NCBI RefSeq assembly: GCF_015687175.1
Contig: NZ_JADPQG010000004.1
Span: 393,664 to 457,663, forward strand
Source of the DNA: Reinekea sp. G2M2-21
Lineage (GTDB): Bacteria > Pseudomonadota > Gammaproteobacteria > Pseudomonadales > Natronospirillaceae
Direction: 5' to 3'
Length of the DNA stretch: 64,000 nt
Position 1 is the first letter of the stretch. Every line of letters starts with the position of its first letter. Shown piece after piece: positions 49,764 to 61,115 of the stretch. Made by a program: the position numbers and the translations under genes. The notes beneath the pieces were generated by a model, which ran no database searches, was not told the DNA's origin, and saw only the letters and a list, made by a program, of their open reading frames with translations.

Positions 49764-49889
49764 ATGAAGTGTGGTATTGCGCATAATGATGCTTTGACCC
49801 GTATGATATCAACGTTAGAGCAGCAAGGGGTAAAGCAATGTAGATTTGAGTCCGGCCATTCACGATGGTTGGTGAAATATCCCCGCTAG
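49764..49889 (+). CDS. small hypothetical protein (41 aa), uncertain
   Basis: An open frame starting MKCGIAHNDALTRM and ending SRWLVKYPR. It is soluble and has two cysteines. The purine-rich GGTGGAAAGG is 13 bases upstream, further than usual. No family is recognised. It occupies the position where mlaB would be but does not resemble a STAS domain. Confidence 0.3.
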   Translation: MKCGIAHNDALTRMISTLEQQGVKQCRFESGHSRWLVKYPR

Positions 49890-49892
49890 CCA

Positions 49893-49921
49893 TTTCGATT
49901 TGCGGCGGCTTTGCGTATAAT
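49893..49921 (+). promoter_or_regulatory. possible ibaG-murA promoter
   Basis: A perfect TATAAT (49916-49921) with TTTCGA 17 bases before it. The same stretch can also fold as GGCGGC/GCCGCC followed by six T (49904-49936), so a terminator is an alternative reading. Confidence 0.4.
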
Positions 49922-49956
49922 CGGCCGCCCTTTTTTAAGTATTGCTGAGAACCCGC

Positions 49957-51461
<1,505 letters not shown>

Positions 51462-51476
51462 TGCTGTAAATTGATT

Positions 51477-51508
51477 CTGCAAAAGGCGCTTTCCAGCGCC
51501 TTTTGCAG
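51477..51508 (+). terminator. strong hairpin between murA and hisG
   Basis: CTGCAAAAGGCGCT and AGCGCCTTTTGCAG form a 14-bp perfect stem around TTCC. The stem itself ends in TTTT, so partial termination is possible, though no long T run follows. It may separate murA from the his genes. Confidence 0.6.
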
Positions 51509-51534
51509 CTTATAACGGAATGTAGTGAGTTAAC

Positions 51535-52191
51535 ATGCAACAAAGCGCGCAAAGCATTACCATCGCATTGTCTAAAGGGCGAATACTCAAAGAAACACTA
51601 CCCTTGTTTGCGGCGGCTGGGATCGAACCTCTTGAAGATGTCTACACATCTCGCAAACTCATTTTTGAAACCACGCAACCCAATGTCCATTTTATTGTGA
51701 TCCGTGCAGTCGATGTTCCAACCTATGTGGAATACGGCGTGGCTGATCTTGGCGTTTCCGGCAAGGATGTTTTAATGGAGCATGGCGCCGAAGAAATGTA
51801 CGAGTTGCTCGATCTGAATATTGCGCGCTGCAAATTAATGACCGCAAAAATTAAAGATCAGGTACTGCCTCAAGGCCGCCTGAAAGTCGCCACCAAATAC
51901 ATTAATGTTGCTAAGAAATATTTTGCTGCCCAAGGGCGACAAGTGGAGTTAATTAAACTCTATGGCGGCATGGAACTGGCGCCCATCATGCATTTGGCGG
52001 ACGCTATTGTTGATATCGTAGACACTGGGAATACGTTAACAGCGAACGGTCTGGAGCAAGATGAGTTTATCGCTGACATCAGCAGTCGATTGATTGCCAG
52101 CCGGTTAGCGTTAAAAATGAAAGATGAAAAAATTCAACCCATTGTTGAAATGTTGTCAGCCGCAGTAGAAAAAAAGGCGAAGAGTGCATGA
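51535..52191 (+). CDS. hisG: ATP phosphoribosyltransferase, short form
   Basis: A protein of 218 residues, the HisG-S form without the C-terminal regulatory domain, with ALSKGRI at the start and [11 protein letters not shown] for phosphoribosyl diphosphate. It performs the first step of histidine synthesis and needs HisZ, which is not in the window. It overlaps hisD (ATGA). Confidence 0.97.
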   Translation: MQQSAQSITIALSKGRILKETLPLFAAAGIEPLEDVYTSRKLIFETTQPNVHFIVIRAVDVPTYVEYGVADLGVSGKDVLMEHGAEEMYELLDLNIARCKLMTAKIKDQVLPQGRLKVATKYINVAKKYFAAQGRQVELIKLYGGMELAPIMHLADAIVDIVDTGNTLTANGLEQDEFIADISSRLIASRLALKMKDEKIQPIVEMLSAAVEKKAKSA

Positions 52192-53495
52192 GCAAATTAG
52201 AGCTAACCCGTCTGAATGCTAACGATGACGGATTCGAGCAACAGTTAGAAAATATGCTGTCCTGGGAAAGTGTTTCAGACGCGACCATGCAGCAAGTCGT
52301 TGCGGATGTTATCGCGGATGTGCGCCAGCATGGTGACGTTGCACTGATGAAGTATTCCGAAAAATTTGACCGTTTTGCGGTACAGAGTATGACCGAACTG
52401 ACGTTGACTGCAGATGCCATTGAAGCCGCATTTCATCGATTGCCAACCGAAAAACAAGAGGCTTTGACTTTGTCAGCGCAGCGAGTGGCGTCCTATCACG
52501 AAAAGCAGGTCGCGCAAAGCTGGCAATATGAGGATGAGAGCGGTGTTACTTTAGGGCAACAGATTACGGCGATGGATCGTGTGGGGATTTATGTGCCAGG
52601 TGGTGTGGCACCGCTGGCATCGTCGGTCATCATGAATGCAATGCCGGCAAAGGTTGCCGGTGTTGGTAACATCATCATGGCGACCCCGGCACCCGATGGT
52701 CAGGTTAGCGATTTTGTGTTGGGTGCTGCATATGTCGCGGGCGTGTCTGAGGTCTATTTACTGGGTGGTGCGCAAGCTATTGCCGCACTGGCCTACGGAA
52801 CGGAAACGGTTCCTGCGGTTGACAAAATTGTTGGTCCCGGTAATGCCTATGTGGCGACGGCCAAACAACAGGTTTTCGGCAAGGTGGGTATCGATATGAT
52901 CGCCGGACCCAGTGAGATATTGGTTGTGTGTGATGGGCAAACCAATCCAGATTGGATTGCAATGGATTTGTTTTCGCAGGCGGAACATTCGCACGATGCT
53001 CAAGCCATTTTAATTTCTCAGAGTGATGAGTATTTGTCTGCCGTATTGGCTTCTATCGAAGAACTGCTACCGACCATGGAACGTCAGGAAACGATCCTTG
53101 AGTCGCTGAATGATCGTGGTCTTTTTATTAAAGTTGACCAGCTTGAAGATGCCAAAGCGTTAATCAATAAAATTGCCCCGGAACATTTGGAATTGTCCAT
53201 CGATAACCCGGAGAGCTGGCTTGCCGATATCCGACATGCGGGTGCAATCTTTATGGGGCGGTTCACCTCGGAAGCATTGGGTGACTATTGCGCTGGACCG
53301 AACCACGTGTTGCCTACCAGCGGCACGGCTCGGTTTTTTAGCCCATTGGGAGTGTATGATTTTCAGAAGCGCAGCTCGATCATTGGAGCATCTTCAGGCG
53401 CTGCTAGTGAATTGGGAAAAGTCGTATCTGTGTTAGCGCGGGGTGAACTGTTAACAGCGCATGCCCGAAGTGCGGAGCAACGAATCAATGACTGA
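52188..53495 (+). CDS. hisD: histidinol dehydrogenase
   Basis: A protein of 435 residues. [19 protein letters not shown] and [12 protein letters not shown] mark the NAD and zinc sites. It oxidises histidinol to histidine in two steps. It is coupled to hisG upstream and overlaps hisC by eight bases. Confidence 0.98.
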   Translation: MSKLELTRLNANDDGFEQQLENMLSWESVSDATMQQVVADVIADVRQHGDVALMKYSEKFDRFAVQSMTELTLTADAIEAAFHRLPTEKQEALTLSAQRVASYHEKQVAQSWQYEDESGVTLGQQITAMDRVGIYVPGGVAPLASSVIMNAMPAKVAGVGNIIMATPAPDGQVSDFVLGAAYVAGVSEVYLLGGAQAIAALAYGTETVPAVDKIVGPGNAYVATAKQQVFGKVGIDMIAGPSEILVVCDGQTNPDWIAMDLFSQAEHSHDAQAILISQSDEYLSAVLASIEELLPTMERQETILESLNDRGLFIKVDQLEDAKALINKIAPEHLELSIDNPESWLADIRHAGAIFMGRFTSEALGDYCAGPNHVLPTSGTARFFSPLGVYDFQKRSSIIGASSGAASELGKVVSVLARGELLTAHARSAEQRIND

Positions 53496-54585
53496 TTTTC
53501 GAGATAAATTAGACGAACAGATTGTTCGCTGGGTAAAAAGTGATATTCGGAAGATCGGTGCTTATCATGTGCCGGATTCCGATGGAATGATTAAACTGGA
53601 TGCTATGGAAAACCCATTTGTTTGGCCTGAAAAAATGCAACAGGAGTGGGCTGCGCTGATCTCGGCCGCTCATGTCAATCGATACCCGCATCCCGATGCC
53701 CCTGAAGTGAAGGCAGGCATTCAAAACGTGTTCGATATCCCAGAGGGTGTCGACCTGATGTTAGGCAATGGCTCTGATGAGTTAATACAATTAATTGCCA
53801 TGGCTGTGAATGGCGACGGCCGGAAAATCTTGGCACCGGAACCCAGTTTTGTGATGTACAAAATGGTCGCTCAGTTTGTCGGGATGGACTATGTCGGAGT
53901 TCCCCTTAATGACCAGTTTGAAATAAACCTGGAAGTTATGTTGAGAACCATTGAGGTAGAGAAGCCCGCGGTTATTTTTCTGGCTCAACCGAACAACCCG
54001 ACCGGGAATCTATGGGGCAATGAGAAATTGCGTCGTATTCTCGAAGCAGCTCCCGGCTTGGTCGTCATCGATGAAGCCTATACTGCCTTTACCGAAGCAG
54101 ATTATATGAGTTGGCTGGAAGACTTTCCGAATCTGCTGATTATGCGCACCTTTTCAAAGGTTGGTTTGGCCGGTTTGCGACTGGGTATGTTATTTGGTCA
54201 CGAAGCCTGGATTGAGCAAATTAACAAGTTGCGCCTGCCTTATAACATCAACAGTTTAACGCAGATGACTGCAGCCTTTGCCTTGCAGCACTATGATGTT
54301 TTAACTAATCAAACCGCTGAAATCGTTCGCCAGCGAAAGCAATTGTCCGCTTCACTGTCGGCGTTTGGTAGCCTGCAGGTTTTCCCGAGTGAGGCTAATT
54401 TTATTTTAGTCAGAACAGCGCCTGGTCAGGCAAAGTCGATCCATGAAGGTCTGAAAAACATAGGAATTCTGGTCAAATCACTGGACGGCTCGCACCCGGC
54501 CCTGAACGATTGCCTTCGAATCAACGTATCCTCCAGTGAGGAAAACCAGCTATTGGTTAACGCACTGACTTCTTTGTTGAATTGA
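53488..54585 (+). CDS. hisC: histidinol-phosphate aminotransferase
   Basis: A protein of 365 residues, type I fold. The PLP lysine is K224 in TFSKVGLAGLRLG; NPTGNLW and DEAYTAF are also conserved. The ATG at 53488 overlaps the hisD stop and has GGAG ten bases upstream; an earlier in-frame ATG at 53461 lies deeper in hisD. It ends the hisG-hisD-hisC set. Confidence 0.96.
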   Translation: MTDFRDKLDEQIVRWVKSDIRKIGAYHVPDSDGMIKLDAMENPFVWPEKMQQEWAALISAAHVNRYPHPDAPEVKAGIQNVFDIPEGVDLMLGNGSDELIQLIAMAVNGDGRKILAPEPSFVMYKMVAQFVGMDYVGVPLNDQFEINLEVMLRTIEVEKPAVIFLAQPNNPTGNLWGNEKLRRILEAAPGLVVIDEAYTAFTEADYMSWLEDFPNLLIMRTFSKVGLAGLRLGMLFGHEAWIEQINKLRLPYNINSLTQMTAAFALQHYDVLTNQTAEIVRQRKQLSASLSAFGSLQVFPSEANFILVRTAPGQAKSIHEGLKNIGILVKSLDGSHPALNDCLRINVSSSEENQLLVNALTSLLN

Positions 54586-54599
54586 TGACCATGTGAACA

Positions 54600-54623
54600 C
54601 CTGGCGAACATGGTTTCGCCGGG
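54600..54623 (+). terminator. hairpin after hisC
   Basis: CCTGGCGAA and TTCGCCGGG pair (one G-U) around a 6-base loop. A and T residues follow but no clean T run. Confidence 0.45.
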
Positions 54624-54734
54624 TTAAACGTATAATTCCAGACCCGCATTGCACCCCTTTGCTAATTCCCCCTTAGTTTGCCGGACCTCCTCTGGTTCAA
54701 TAATCCCCACAATAATGAAATAAGAGTGATCAGG

Positions 54735-56531
54735 ATGGATGTACTGGCCTTTCATGAAGCGATAGACGGATATTGTTCAGATTCTGGGCAGACTCTCTTG
54801 TTGCGGCTGGCGGTTCAGGACCCTCAACCCGAGCAGTTATTTGTCCGCATTGAGCCAGATAATGAAGAATATCTCGTTGCCATGAGCGCGAAGGAAAGGG
54901 TGGGTCTTTGGTGTTTCTATGACGCTGAGGTGACTAAGAGTCCACATACCCATCAAACGGAGTACCTGTTTAAATTTGTCGGTGAGGATGATTCCTGTTG
55001 GCTGGGTTCGGCGGGAACAGAGCCCCACATGCCACGCAATATTCACATGTTTCGCGTTAGTCACGATGCACATATTCCTGCATGGCCATCGGAGCAGGTT
55101 TTCTATCAAATATTCCCGGAACGCTTCGCAAATGGTGACCCGACTTTGTCTCCTTTCAGTGGCGAGTATCGGTATCTTGACCGCGTTGATATCGTCGCCA
55201 AGCAGTGGCACGAGCAACCCGACCATAAAACCGGCGGATTTGAGTTCTTTGGCGGGGATTTAATCGGATTACGAGAGCGTTTGCCTTATCTTCGGGAACA
55301 GCTCGGTGTAACTGCACTGTACATTAACCCCGTTTTCACCTCTCAGTCGTCTCATAAATACGACACGATCGATTATTTTAATGTCGATCCACATTTTGGC
55401 GGTAACAGCGCGTTGCAACAGCTGATCGAGACGGCCCATTCCAACCAGATGAAGGTCGTTCTGGATGCCGTGATCAACCATACCAGTATCATGCATCCCT
55501 GGTTTCAGGCAGCACTCGCCGGGTCTGAGCAAGATAAAGCCCGGTATGTGTTCAACGAACACGGTTACGCGAGCTGGAAAGGGCATAAAAATTTACCGAC
55601 ATTGGATTTTAGTGACCCCGTTGTGTTGAAAGACATGATCACAGGCGGCGATTCCGTGATTCGGCATTGGTTGCGGCCGCCTTATAATATCGACGGCTGG
55701 CGAATGGATGTGGTTCACATGATTGGCGAAGGGTCAGGCGCTAAGAACAACGACCACTATCTGCGTGAGTTACGCCAGGTTATTAAGTCGGAAAACGCCG
55801 AAGCGTTGTTGTTAGGGGAGCATTTCTTTGAAGCGACAGCCTGGTTGCAGGGCGATCAGGAAGATTGCGCCATGAATTATTTTGGCTTTGCCCATCCGGT
55901 CAGAGCGTTTTTTGCCGGTCTCGATATTGCGTTGCATCCGATAAAACTGGACGCACAGCAATTCGGTAAGTGGTTGCGTGAAACCAGGGCCAGAATTTCT
56001 TTTAAACATCAATTGCTGCAGTTCAATCAGTTAGACAGTCATGACACACCGCGATTCTTATCCATGCTGAAAGGAAATGTTGAGTTGCTGAATGTCGCAA
56101 TTGGCTTCCTGATGACTTACATCGGTACACCCTGCCTTTATTATGGGACAGAAATTGGCTTAACAGGGGAGAATGATCCAGGATGCCGCGGGACCTTTCC
56201 ATGGGACGAGGCCGAGTGGAATCTGGGGTTGTTTGAGCACACCCAGCGTTGGATTAAACACCGAACGACGTTGACCAGTTTGGCCTCCGGCGCTGTCGTT
56301 GACCTCTACGCGGAATCGGATTGCTTGGTGTTTGCGCGTGTTTTGGAATCGGAACAAGCGCTCATTGTGTTGAATCGCGGTGAAGGCTGTTCGTTGGAAT
56401 GTCGCGATAGGCTTATACCGCTAACGTCTGAGTGGGAACAGCTGGAGGGCGGTGCGCGAATGTCGCAGCTTTCGGGCACTCTTACCTTTGATGTACCGCC
56501 TTGTTCAATAAGCCTCTGGGTCCGACGCTAA
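54735..56531 (+). CDS. malZ: maltodextrin glucosidase (GH13)
   Basis: A protein of 598 residues. An N-terminal beta domain precedes the GH13 barrel (QVFYQIFPERFANGDP from 121). Catalytic residues are D325 (GWRMDVVHM), E362 (GEHFFEA) and D437 (LDSHDT). WRMDVVHMIGEGSGAKNN closely matches E. coli MalZ, which trims glucose from maltodextrins in the cytoplasm. The ATG at 54735 gives the MalZ length; a TTG at 54678 would add 19 residues. No other maltose genes are near, and it interrupts the hisC-degS order of relatives. Confidence 0.92.
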   Translation: MDVLAFHEAIDGYCSDSGQTLLLRLAVQDPQPEQLFVRIEPDNEEYLVAMSAKERVGLWCFYDAEVTKSPHTHQTEYLFKFVGEDDSCWLGSAGTEPHMPRNIHMFRVSHDAHIPAWPSEQVFYQIFPERFANGDPTLSPFSGEYRYLDRVDIVAKQWHEQPDHKTGGFEFFGGDLIGLRERLPYLREQLGVTALYINPVFTSQSSHKYDTIDYFNVDPHFGGNSALQQLIETAHSNQMKVVLDAVINHTSIMHPWFQAALAGSEQDKARYVFNEHGYASWKGHKNLPTLDFSDPVVLKDMITGGDSVIRHWLRPPYNIDGWRMDVVHMIGEGSGAKNNDHYLRELRQVIKSENAEALLLGEHFFEATAWLQGDQEDCAMNYFGFAHPVRAFFAGLDIALHPIKLDAQQFGKWLRETRARISFKHQLLQFNQLDSHDTPRFLSMLKGNVELLNVAIGFLMTYIGTPCLYYGTEIGLTGENDPGCRGTFPWDEAEWNLGLFEHTQRWIKHRTTLTSLASGAVVDLYAESDCLVFARVLESEQALIVLNRGEGCSLECRDRLIPLTSEWEQLEGGARMSQLSGTLTFDVPPCSISLWVRR

Positions 56532-56537
56532 GGATCT

Positions 56538-57620
56538 TCAGTTTTTAACACTGAGGGTAACTTCAAGCGTAATGCGTTCGTCTTCGCGATTGATCAGAAT
56601 AGACGTTCGCTTACCTGGCATCAGTTGAGAAATAATTCGCGTTGCCTGGATACGGCTCTGGACTGGTGTGTTGTTGATCTCCAACAGGGTGTCACCAACC
56701 ATGAGACCCGCCTGGGCAGCCGGACTGCCCGGGGCTATGGACGTCACCTTTAAGGCTGCCATTGCTTTTAAATCCCCCAATTCTGTCGGTGTCAGTTCGG
56801 CGACATCGATTCCCAAGTAGCCACGTGTTACCTTACCGTTCCGTGCTAGTTCTTGCGCAACGCTCAACACGTGCATAAAGGGGATGGCAAAGCCAATGCC
56901 TTGTGAACCGCCTGTTGACGAGAAAATTGCTGTATTCATGCCAATGACTTTTCCGTTGGCGTTTATCAACGCACCACCAGAGTTACCGGGATTAATGGCC
57001 GCATCGGTCTGAATAAAGTCTGTTAACTGAGTCAATCCTGGTTGTTGTCGTCCGGTTGCGCTGATAACTCCCATTGAGACAGACTGACCAATCCCAAACG
57101 GATTGCCAATGGTAAACACTAGGTCTCCTACTCGGTCTTCTCCACTCATCTCGAATGGTAAGTCCGCACTGATTTGCAAGTTCGTATCCAGCACCGCTAT
57201 GTCTGTCTCTGGATCAATCAGTACTCGATTGACTTGGACAAGGTCCCCGTCATTTGTAAGTATAATGATCTCATTGGCTTCCTTAATTACATGGGCATTG
57301 GTAACCACCGTGCCCTGTCGATTAATGATAATGCCAGACCCTAAGCTGGTTTGTTGTCTGGGGCCGGGTTTTATAAATTTTGAAAAATACGGGTCTTCTG
57401 CTAAGGCACTGATATTCTGATCGCTATTGCGATTGCTCAAAATGCTGACGGTAAAGGGCAAAACAGGTTCTATAATATCTGCATAACTGGTTTTTAACGT
57501 GAGTTCGCGCTCACTACTGATTGGCTTCTGCCAGTACTGGTAAAGAAGAATGACCAAACCCACAACAAGGCCAATGGCAATTGGGAGAATCCAGTCTTTT
57601 GTACGTGTTTGTGGTGACAT
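56538..57620 (-). CDS. degS: DegS/AlgW periplasmic serine protease
   Basis: A protein of 360 residues with one N-terminal anchor span (11-27), a trypsin-like domain with H110, D140 and S214 (NPGNSGGA), and one PDZ domain at the end (about 260-355). It starts the cleavage of the anti-sigma factor RseA/MucA when outer-membrane protein folding fails. It is convergent with malZ and divergent from the Nif3 gene. Confidence 0.95.
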   Translation of the reverse strand: MSPQTRTKDWILPIAIGLVVGLVILLYQYWQKPISSERELTLKTSYADIIEPVLPFTVSILSNRNSDQNISALAEDPYFSKFIKPGPRQQTSLGSGIIINRQGTVVTNAHVIKEANEIIILTNDGDLVQVNRVLIDPETDIAVLDTNLQISADLPFEMSGEDRVGDLVFTIGNPFGIGQSVSMGVISATGRQQPGLTQLTDFIQTDAAINPGNSGGALINANGKVIGMNTAIFSSTGGSQGIGFAIPFMHVLSVAQELARNGKVTRGYLGIDVAELTPTELGDLKAMAALKVTSIAPGSPAAQAGLMVGDTLLEINNTPVQSRIQATRIISQLMPGKRTSILINREDERITLEVTLSVKN

Positions 57621-57657
57621 AATAAATTAAACATAACAACTCAAAGAGGTTTCTATC

Positions 57658-58407
57658 ATGCCTGTTCTGCGCTCAGAGCTACAAGCCTATTTAAGTGAAT
57701 TACTCGATGTATCAAACATCAGCGATTATTGTCCAAACGGTTTGCAGGTGGAGGGTTGCGAGCACATTGAACGGATTGTGACAGGAGTAACAGCCAGTCA
57801 ACGGCTGATAGAAGAAGCGATCGCTCACAACGCACAGGCAATTCTGGTCCATCATGGGTATTTCTGGAAAGGAGAAAACCCAGTCATTACCGGAATCAAG
57901 AAAAGTCGCATAGCGACCTTGCTTGAACATGATATGAGCCTGTTTGCTTACCATTTACCGTTGGATATTCATCCGTCTTTTGGTAATAACGTCCAATTGG
58001 CTAACACGATGGGTTGGACAATCGAGGGGGATTTACCCGGCGCTGTTGGTTTATTGGGGCAAGTTGATGGTGCGGAAACCGGGGCCAGTTTGAGGCGCAA
58101 ACTGTCTGAAGTGTTGAATTATGATGTATTGCATATTGGCGAAGATTCCGATGATATTGAATCCATTGCCTGGTGCACGGGGTCCGCGGATAACTATCTT
58201 CAGGCGGCTATTGACGCCGGTGTCGATGCCTTTGTTTCTGGCGAGATAAGCGAACCGACAGTTCATTTGGCGGTCGAAAGCGGTGTTCATTATTTTGCTG
58301 CTGGGCACCATGCAACTGAGCGCGGTGGGGTTAAGGCCTTGGGTGATCATCTGGCAAAACAATTTGATCTGGACGTCCAGTTTATTGATTTGCCGATTCC
58401 GGTCTAA
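57658..58407 (+). CDS. ybgI: Nif3-like dinuclear metal protein YbgI
   Basis: A protein of 249 residues. Metal ligands are visible in ILVHHGYFW, AYHLPLDIHP and GHHATERGGVKALG. The hexameric family has two metals per subunit and an unsettled role; GTP cyclohydrolase-like activity has been proposed. AGAGG precedes the ATG. Confidence 0.93.
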   Translation: MPVLRSELQAYLSELLDVSNISDYCPNGLQVEGCEHIERIVTGVTASQRLIEEAIAHNAQAILVHHGYFWKGENPVITGIKKSRIATLLEHDMSLFAYHLPLDIHPSFGNNVQLANTMGWTIEGDLPGAVGLLGQVDGAETGASLRRKLSEVLNYDVLHIGEDSDDIESIAWCTGSADNYLQAAIDAGVDAFVSGEISEPTVHLAVESGVHYFAAGHHATERGGVKALGDHLAKQFDLDVQFIDLPIPV

Positions 58408-58435
58408 CAATTAAAGACCATTATATTGCTAAAAG

Positions 58436-58458
58436 AAGAGGAGCCGTGGGCTCCTCTT
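58436..58458. terminator. hairpin between convergent ybgI and cysN
   Basis: AAGAGGAGCC and GGCTCCTCTT pair around GTG. A partial T run follows on the plus strand. Confidence 0.75.
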
Positions 58459-58464
58459 GTTCTG

Positions 58465-60087
58465 TTAAAGGTCCAGTAGTATTCCCTGCTTATTCAAGCC
58501 TTCAATAGCGTGTTTAATGTCGCTGGTGTCTATTCGGATACCAAACGGCAGTTCTTGGCCTCCGGCGACAATAGCGATCAAACCCGCTGCTTCAATATAC
58601 GGACATACGGTTAATGCATCTTCAGCGCGCACAATGACGGCAGTATGGCCCAAAGCAAAAAGGCTTTGTTCCAGAGCGACCGCTTTTTCAGCAGCGTCTT
58701 CGTCATTAATCAGCAACGTAACTGGTTTTTGATGATGTCGGTTTTCCCGGTCCTGGTCAGTCACCATGCCACGCTCAACAGAATCCGTGGGCTCAATGAT
58801 CATACCTGCCGCAACGGTCCCATTTGATAGTCGGTCAATGACAATAAAAGCCCCGGTACTGCGGTTTTCCCGATAGGAGTCAACGACGACAGGTTTGTTC
58901 AGTTGAATAGTCACTTCCGCGATAGCATTCAAAGCCAGGCGATCGACCTTACTGCGCTCCATGGTGTTCACATCAATTTGCTGCTCAATGTGGGTAACAG
59001 TGCCGCTGGTGAGTTGATGCCCAATCTTGAAATAGTATTGTCGACCGGGTTGCAGTTCGGAGTCCTGCATCCAGATTAACGTCGTTTTGAATGCTTGCGA
59101 TATAAACGGTTTTTCACCTTTACGCACTAACATGTCGCCGCGACTGACATCAATTTCATCGTTCAATGTCAGAGTCACTGCTTGACCCACATGCGCTTGG
59201 TCAAGATCACCGTCGAATGTCACAATTCGGCTAACCGTCGAAGATTGACCTGACGGCAATACGGTAACAGCGTCACCCGGTTTAATGATGCCTGCGCTGA
59301 TCGTGCCAGCGAAACCGCGAAAATCCAGATTAGGTCGGTTCACATATTGCACTGGCAAGCGAAACTGTTCGAGCTTGTGATCTCTGGCAATTTCGATGTT
59401 TTCCAGCAAGGCCATTAACGGCTCGCCTTCAAACCAAGACATGGCATCACTGATGGTGACGACATTGTCACCTTCTAGCGCAGAAATAGGCACAAAGCGT
59501 ATGTCAGGAATCTCCAACTGTTCAGAAAAGGCCAGGTAATCCGCACGGATTTCTTCAAAACGTTCTTGGCTGTAATCGACCAGATCCATTTTGTTTACGG
59601 CCACGATGACATGCTTTAACCCCAACAGGTGGGCAATAAAGCTGTGTCTGCGTGTTTGCGTCATCACGCCATAACGGGCGTCAATTAAGATGATGGCCAA
59701 ATCACAGGTCGAAGCGCCGGTGGCCATGTTCCGAGTGTATTGTTCATGTCCCGGTGTGTCCGCAATGATAAACTTGCGTTTGCTGGTCGAGAAATAGCGA
59801 TAGGCAACGTCAATGGTAATGCCCTGTTCACGTTCTGCTTGAAGACCGTCTACGAGTAGAGCTAGGTCGATTTTCTCTCCGGTTGTGCCCGATTTCTGAC
59901 TGTCTTTTTCAATGGCAGCTAACTGATCTTCATAGATCATTTTGGAGTCATGCAATAATCGGCCGATCAGTGTTGATTTGCCATCGTCTACGCTTCCGCA
60001 GGTCAGAAAACGCAGCAACTCCTTATTCTGATGTTGTTCCAGGTAGGCGTTGATATCGGTTGAAATTAAATCAGATTGATGTGACAT
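58465..60087 (-). CDS. cysN: sulfate adenylyltransferase large subunit with vestigial APS-kinase-like tail
   Basis: A protein of 540 residues, about 65 longer than E. coli CysN. The GTPase domain shows GSVDDGKST at 31-39, [12 protein letters not shown] and NKMDLVD, followed by two beta-barrel domains. From about 448 the tail begins QKPVTLLI. It then resembles pieces of Cys[19 protein letters not shown] and a final [13 protein letters not shown]. The P-loop GxxGSGKS is absent ([10 protein letters not shown] instead). It couples GTP hydrolysis to APS synthesis by CysD. It follows cysD after 15 bases. Confidence 0.95.
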   Translation of the reverse strand: MSHQSDLISTDINAYLEQHQNKELLRFLTCGSVDDGKSTLIGRLLHDSKMIYEDQLAAIEKDSQKSGTTGEKIDLALLVDGLQAEREQGITIDVAYRYFSTSKRKFIIADTPGHEQYTRNMATGASTCDLAIILIDARYGVMTQTRRHSFIAHLLGLKHVIVAVNKMDLVDYSQERFEEIRADYLAFSEQLEIPDIRFVPISALEGDNVVTISDAMSWFEGEPLMALLENIEIARDHKLEQFRLPVQYVNRPNLDFRGFAGTISAGIIKPGDAVTVLPSGQSSTVSRIVTFDGDLDQAHVGQAVTLTLNDEIDVSRGDMLVRKGEKPFISQAFKTTLIWMQDSELQPGRQYYFKIGHQLTSGTVTHIEQQIDVNTMERSKVDRLALNAIAEVTIQLNKPVVVDSYRENRSTGAFIVIDRLSNGTVAAGMIIEPTDSVERGMVTDQDRENRHHQKPVTLLINDEDAAEKAVALEQSLFALGHTAVIVRAEDALTVCPYIEAAGLIAIVAGGQELPFGIRIDTSDIKHAIEGLNKQGILLDL

Positions 60088-60102
60088 AGTAATGCTCCGT
60101 AA

Positions 60103-61011
60103 TCAGAAGTAGCCTTCCTGTTTTTTCTTTTCCATTGACCCTGAAGAATCATGGTCAATGGCCCGACCTTGTCGCTCACTCGTTGTGGTCAACAGCATTT
60201 CCTGGATAATTTCAGGAAGTGTTGTCGCTGTCGATTCAACGGCACCGGTCAGCGGATAACAGCCGAGCGTTCGGAATCGAACGTTGCGGTATTCGATTTT
60301 TTCTCTGGGCAGTAATTTCATACGGTCATCATTTACGTTGATAAGCATGCCGTCACGATTAACAACCGGCCGTTTGTCGGCGAAGTAGAGCGGAACAATG
60401 TCGATGCCCTCTAAATGGATGTATTGCCAGATGTCCAGTTCTGTCCAGTTAGATAGAGGGAAAACTCGAATGGACTCTCCGCGGTTGATTCGGGCATTGT
60501 AAACATTCCAAAGTTCCGGCCTTTGGTTTTTTGGGTCCCAGCGATGATTTCTATCCCGGAATGAATACACGCGTTCTTTTGCGCGGGACTTTTCTTCGTC
60601 GCGTCGCGCGCCGCCAAATGCGGCATCAAAGCCATACTTATCCAAGGCCTGCTTCAAGGCTTGGGTTTTCATGATGTCAGTATGCTTAGAGCTACCGTGA
60701 TCAAATGGATTGATACCCTGAGCTAAACCCTCTGGATTTTTGTGAACCAGAATGTCGAGATCATATTTCTCTGCCATCTGACTGCGGAATTCGATCATTT
60801 CCTTGAATTTCCAGTCGGTATCGACATGCAGAAGCTTGAAAGGCAGCTTCCCCGGGAAAAAGGCTTTTCTGGCCAAATGCAGCATAACCGCGGAATCTTT
60901 ACCTATGGAATAGAGCATCACAGGGTTATCAAATTCCGCAACGACTTCACGAATGATGTGAATACTTTCAGCTTCTAGCTGTTTAAGGTGGGTAAAGTTT
61001 TGTAAAGCCAT
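60103..61011 (-). CDS. cysD: sulfate adenylyltransferase small subunit
   Basis: A protein of 302 residues, the same length as E. coli CysD. The PP-loop is SIGKDS at 35-40, and the [16 protein letters not shown] stretch is the usual sulfate/ATP segment. It forms adenosine 5'-phosphosulfate for sulfur assimilation. A 10-bp palindrome covers its start region. Confidence 0.97.
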   Translation of the reverse strand: MALQNFTHLKQLEAESIHIIREVVAEFDNPVMLYSIGKDSAVMLHLARKAFFPGKLPFKLLHVDTDWKFKEMIEFRSQMAEKYDLDILVHKNPEGLAQGINPFDHGSSKHTDIMKTQALKQALDKYGFDAAFGGARRDEEKSRAKERVYSFRDRNHRWDPKNQRPELWNVYNARINRGESIRVFPLSNWTELDIWQYIHLEGIDIVPLYFADKRPVVNRDGMLINVNDDRMKLLPREKIEYRNVRFRTLGCYPLTGAVESTATTLPEIIQEMLLTTTSERQGRAIDHDSSGSMEKKKQEGYF

Positions 61012-61012
61012 G

Positions 61013-61045
61013 GTTCGCTCACAGAGTAGATGACAGTGAGCGAAC
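61013..61045 (-). promoter_or_regulatory. 10-bp inverted repeat over the cysD start region
   Basis: GTTCGCTCAC (61013-61022) and GTGAGCGAAC (61036-61045) are perfect inverted copies. The inner arm covers the ribosome site two bases before the ATG. A -10-like TATAGT on the minus strand (61044-61049) overlaps the outer arm, so it may act as a DNA operator; if transcription starts further upstream it would be an mRNA hairpin hiding the ribosome site. Confidence 0.6.
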
Positions 61046-61115
61046 TATACCAAAGCTTTTTGTTATTTTAATTACATGTTTAAGAGCTTTTTGCTATATG
61101 TCTATTCTAAGACAA

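Noticed and set aside
49764..49889. Remnant of mlaB in the short frame before ibaG
   Set aside because: The 41 residues show no STAS-domain pattern, so the frame is listed only as an uncertain hypothetical.
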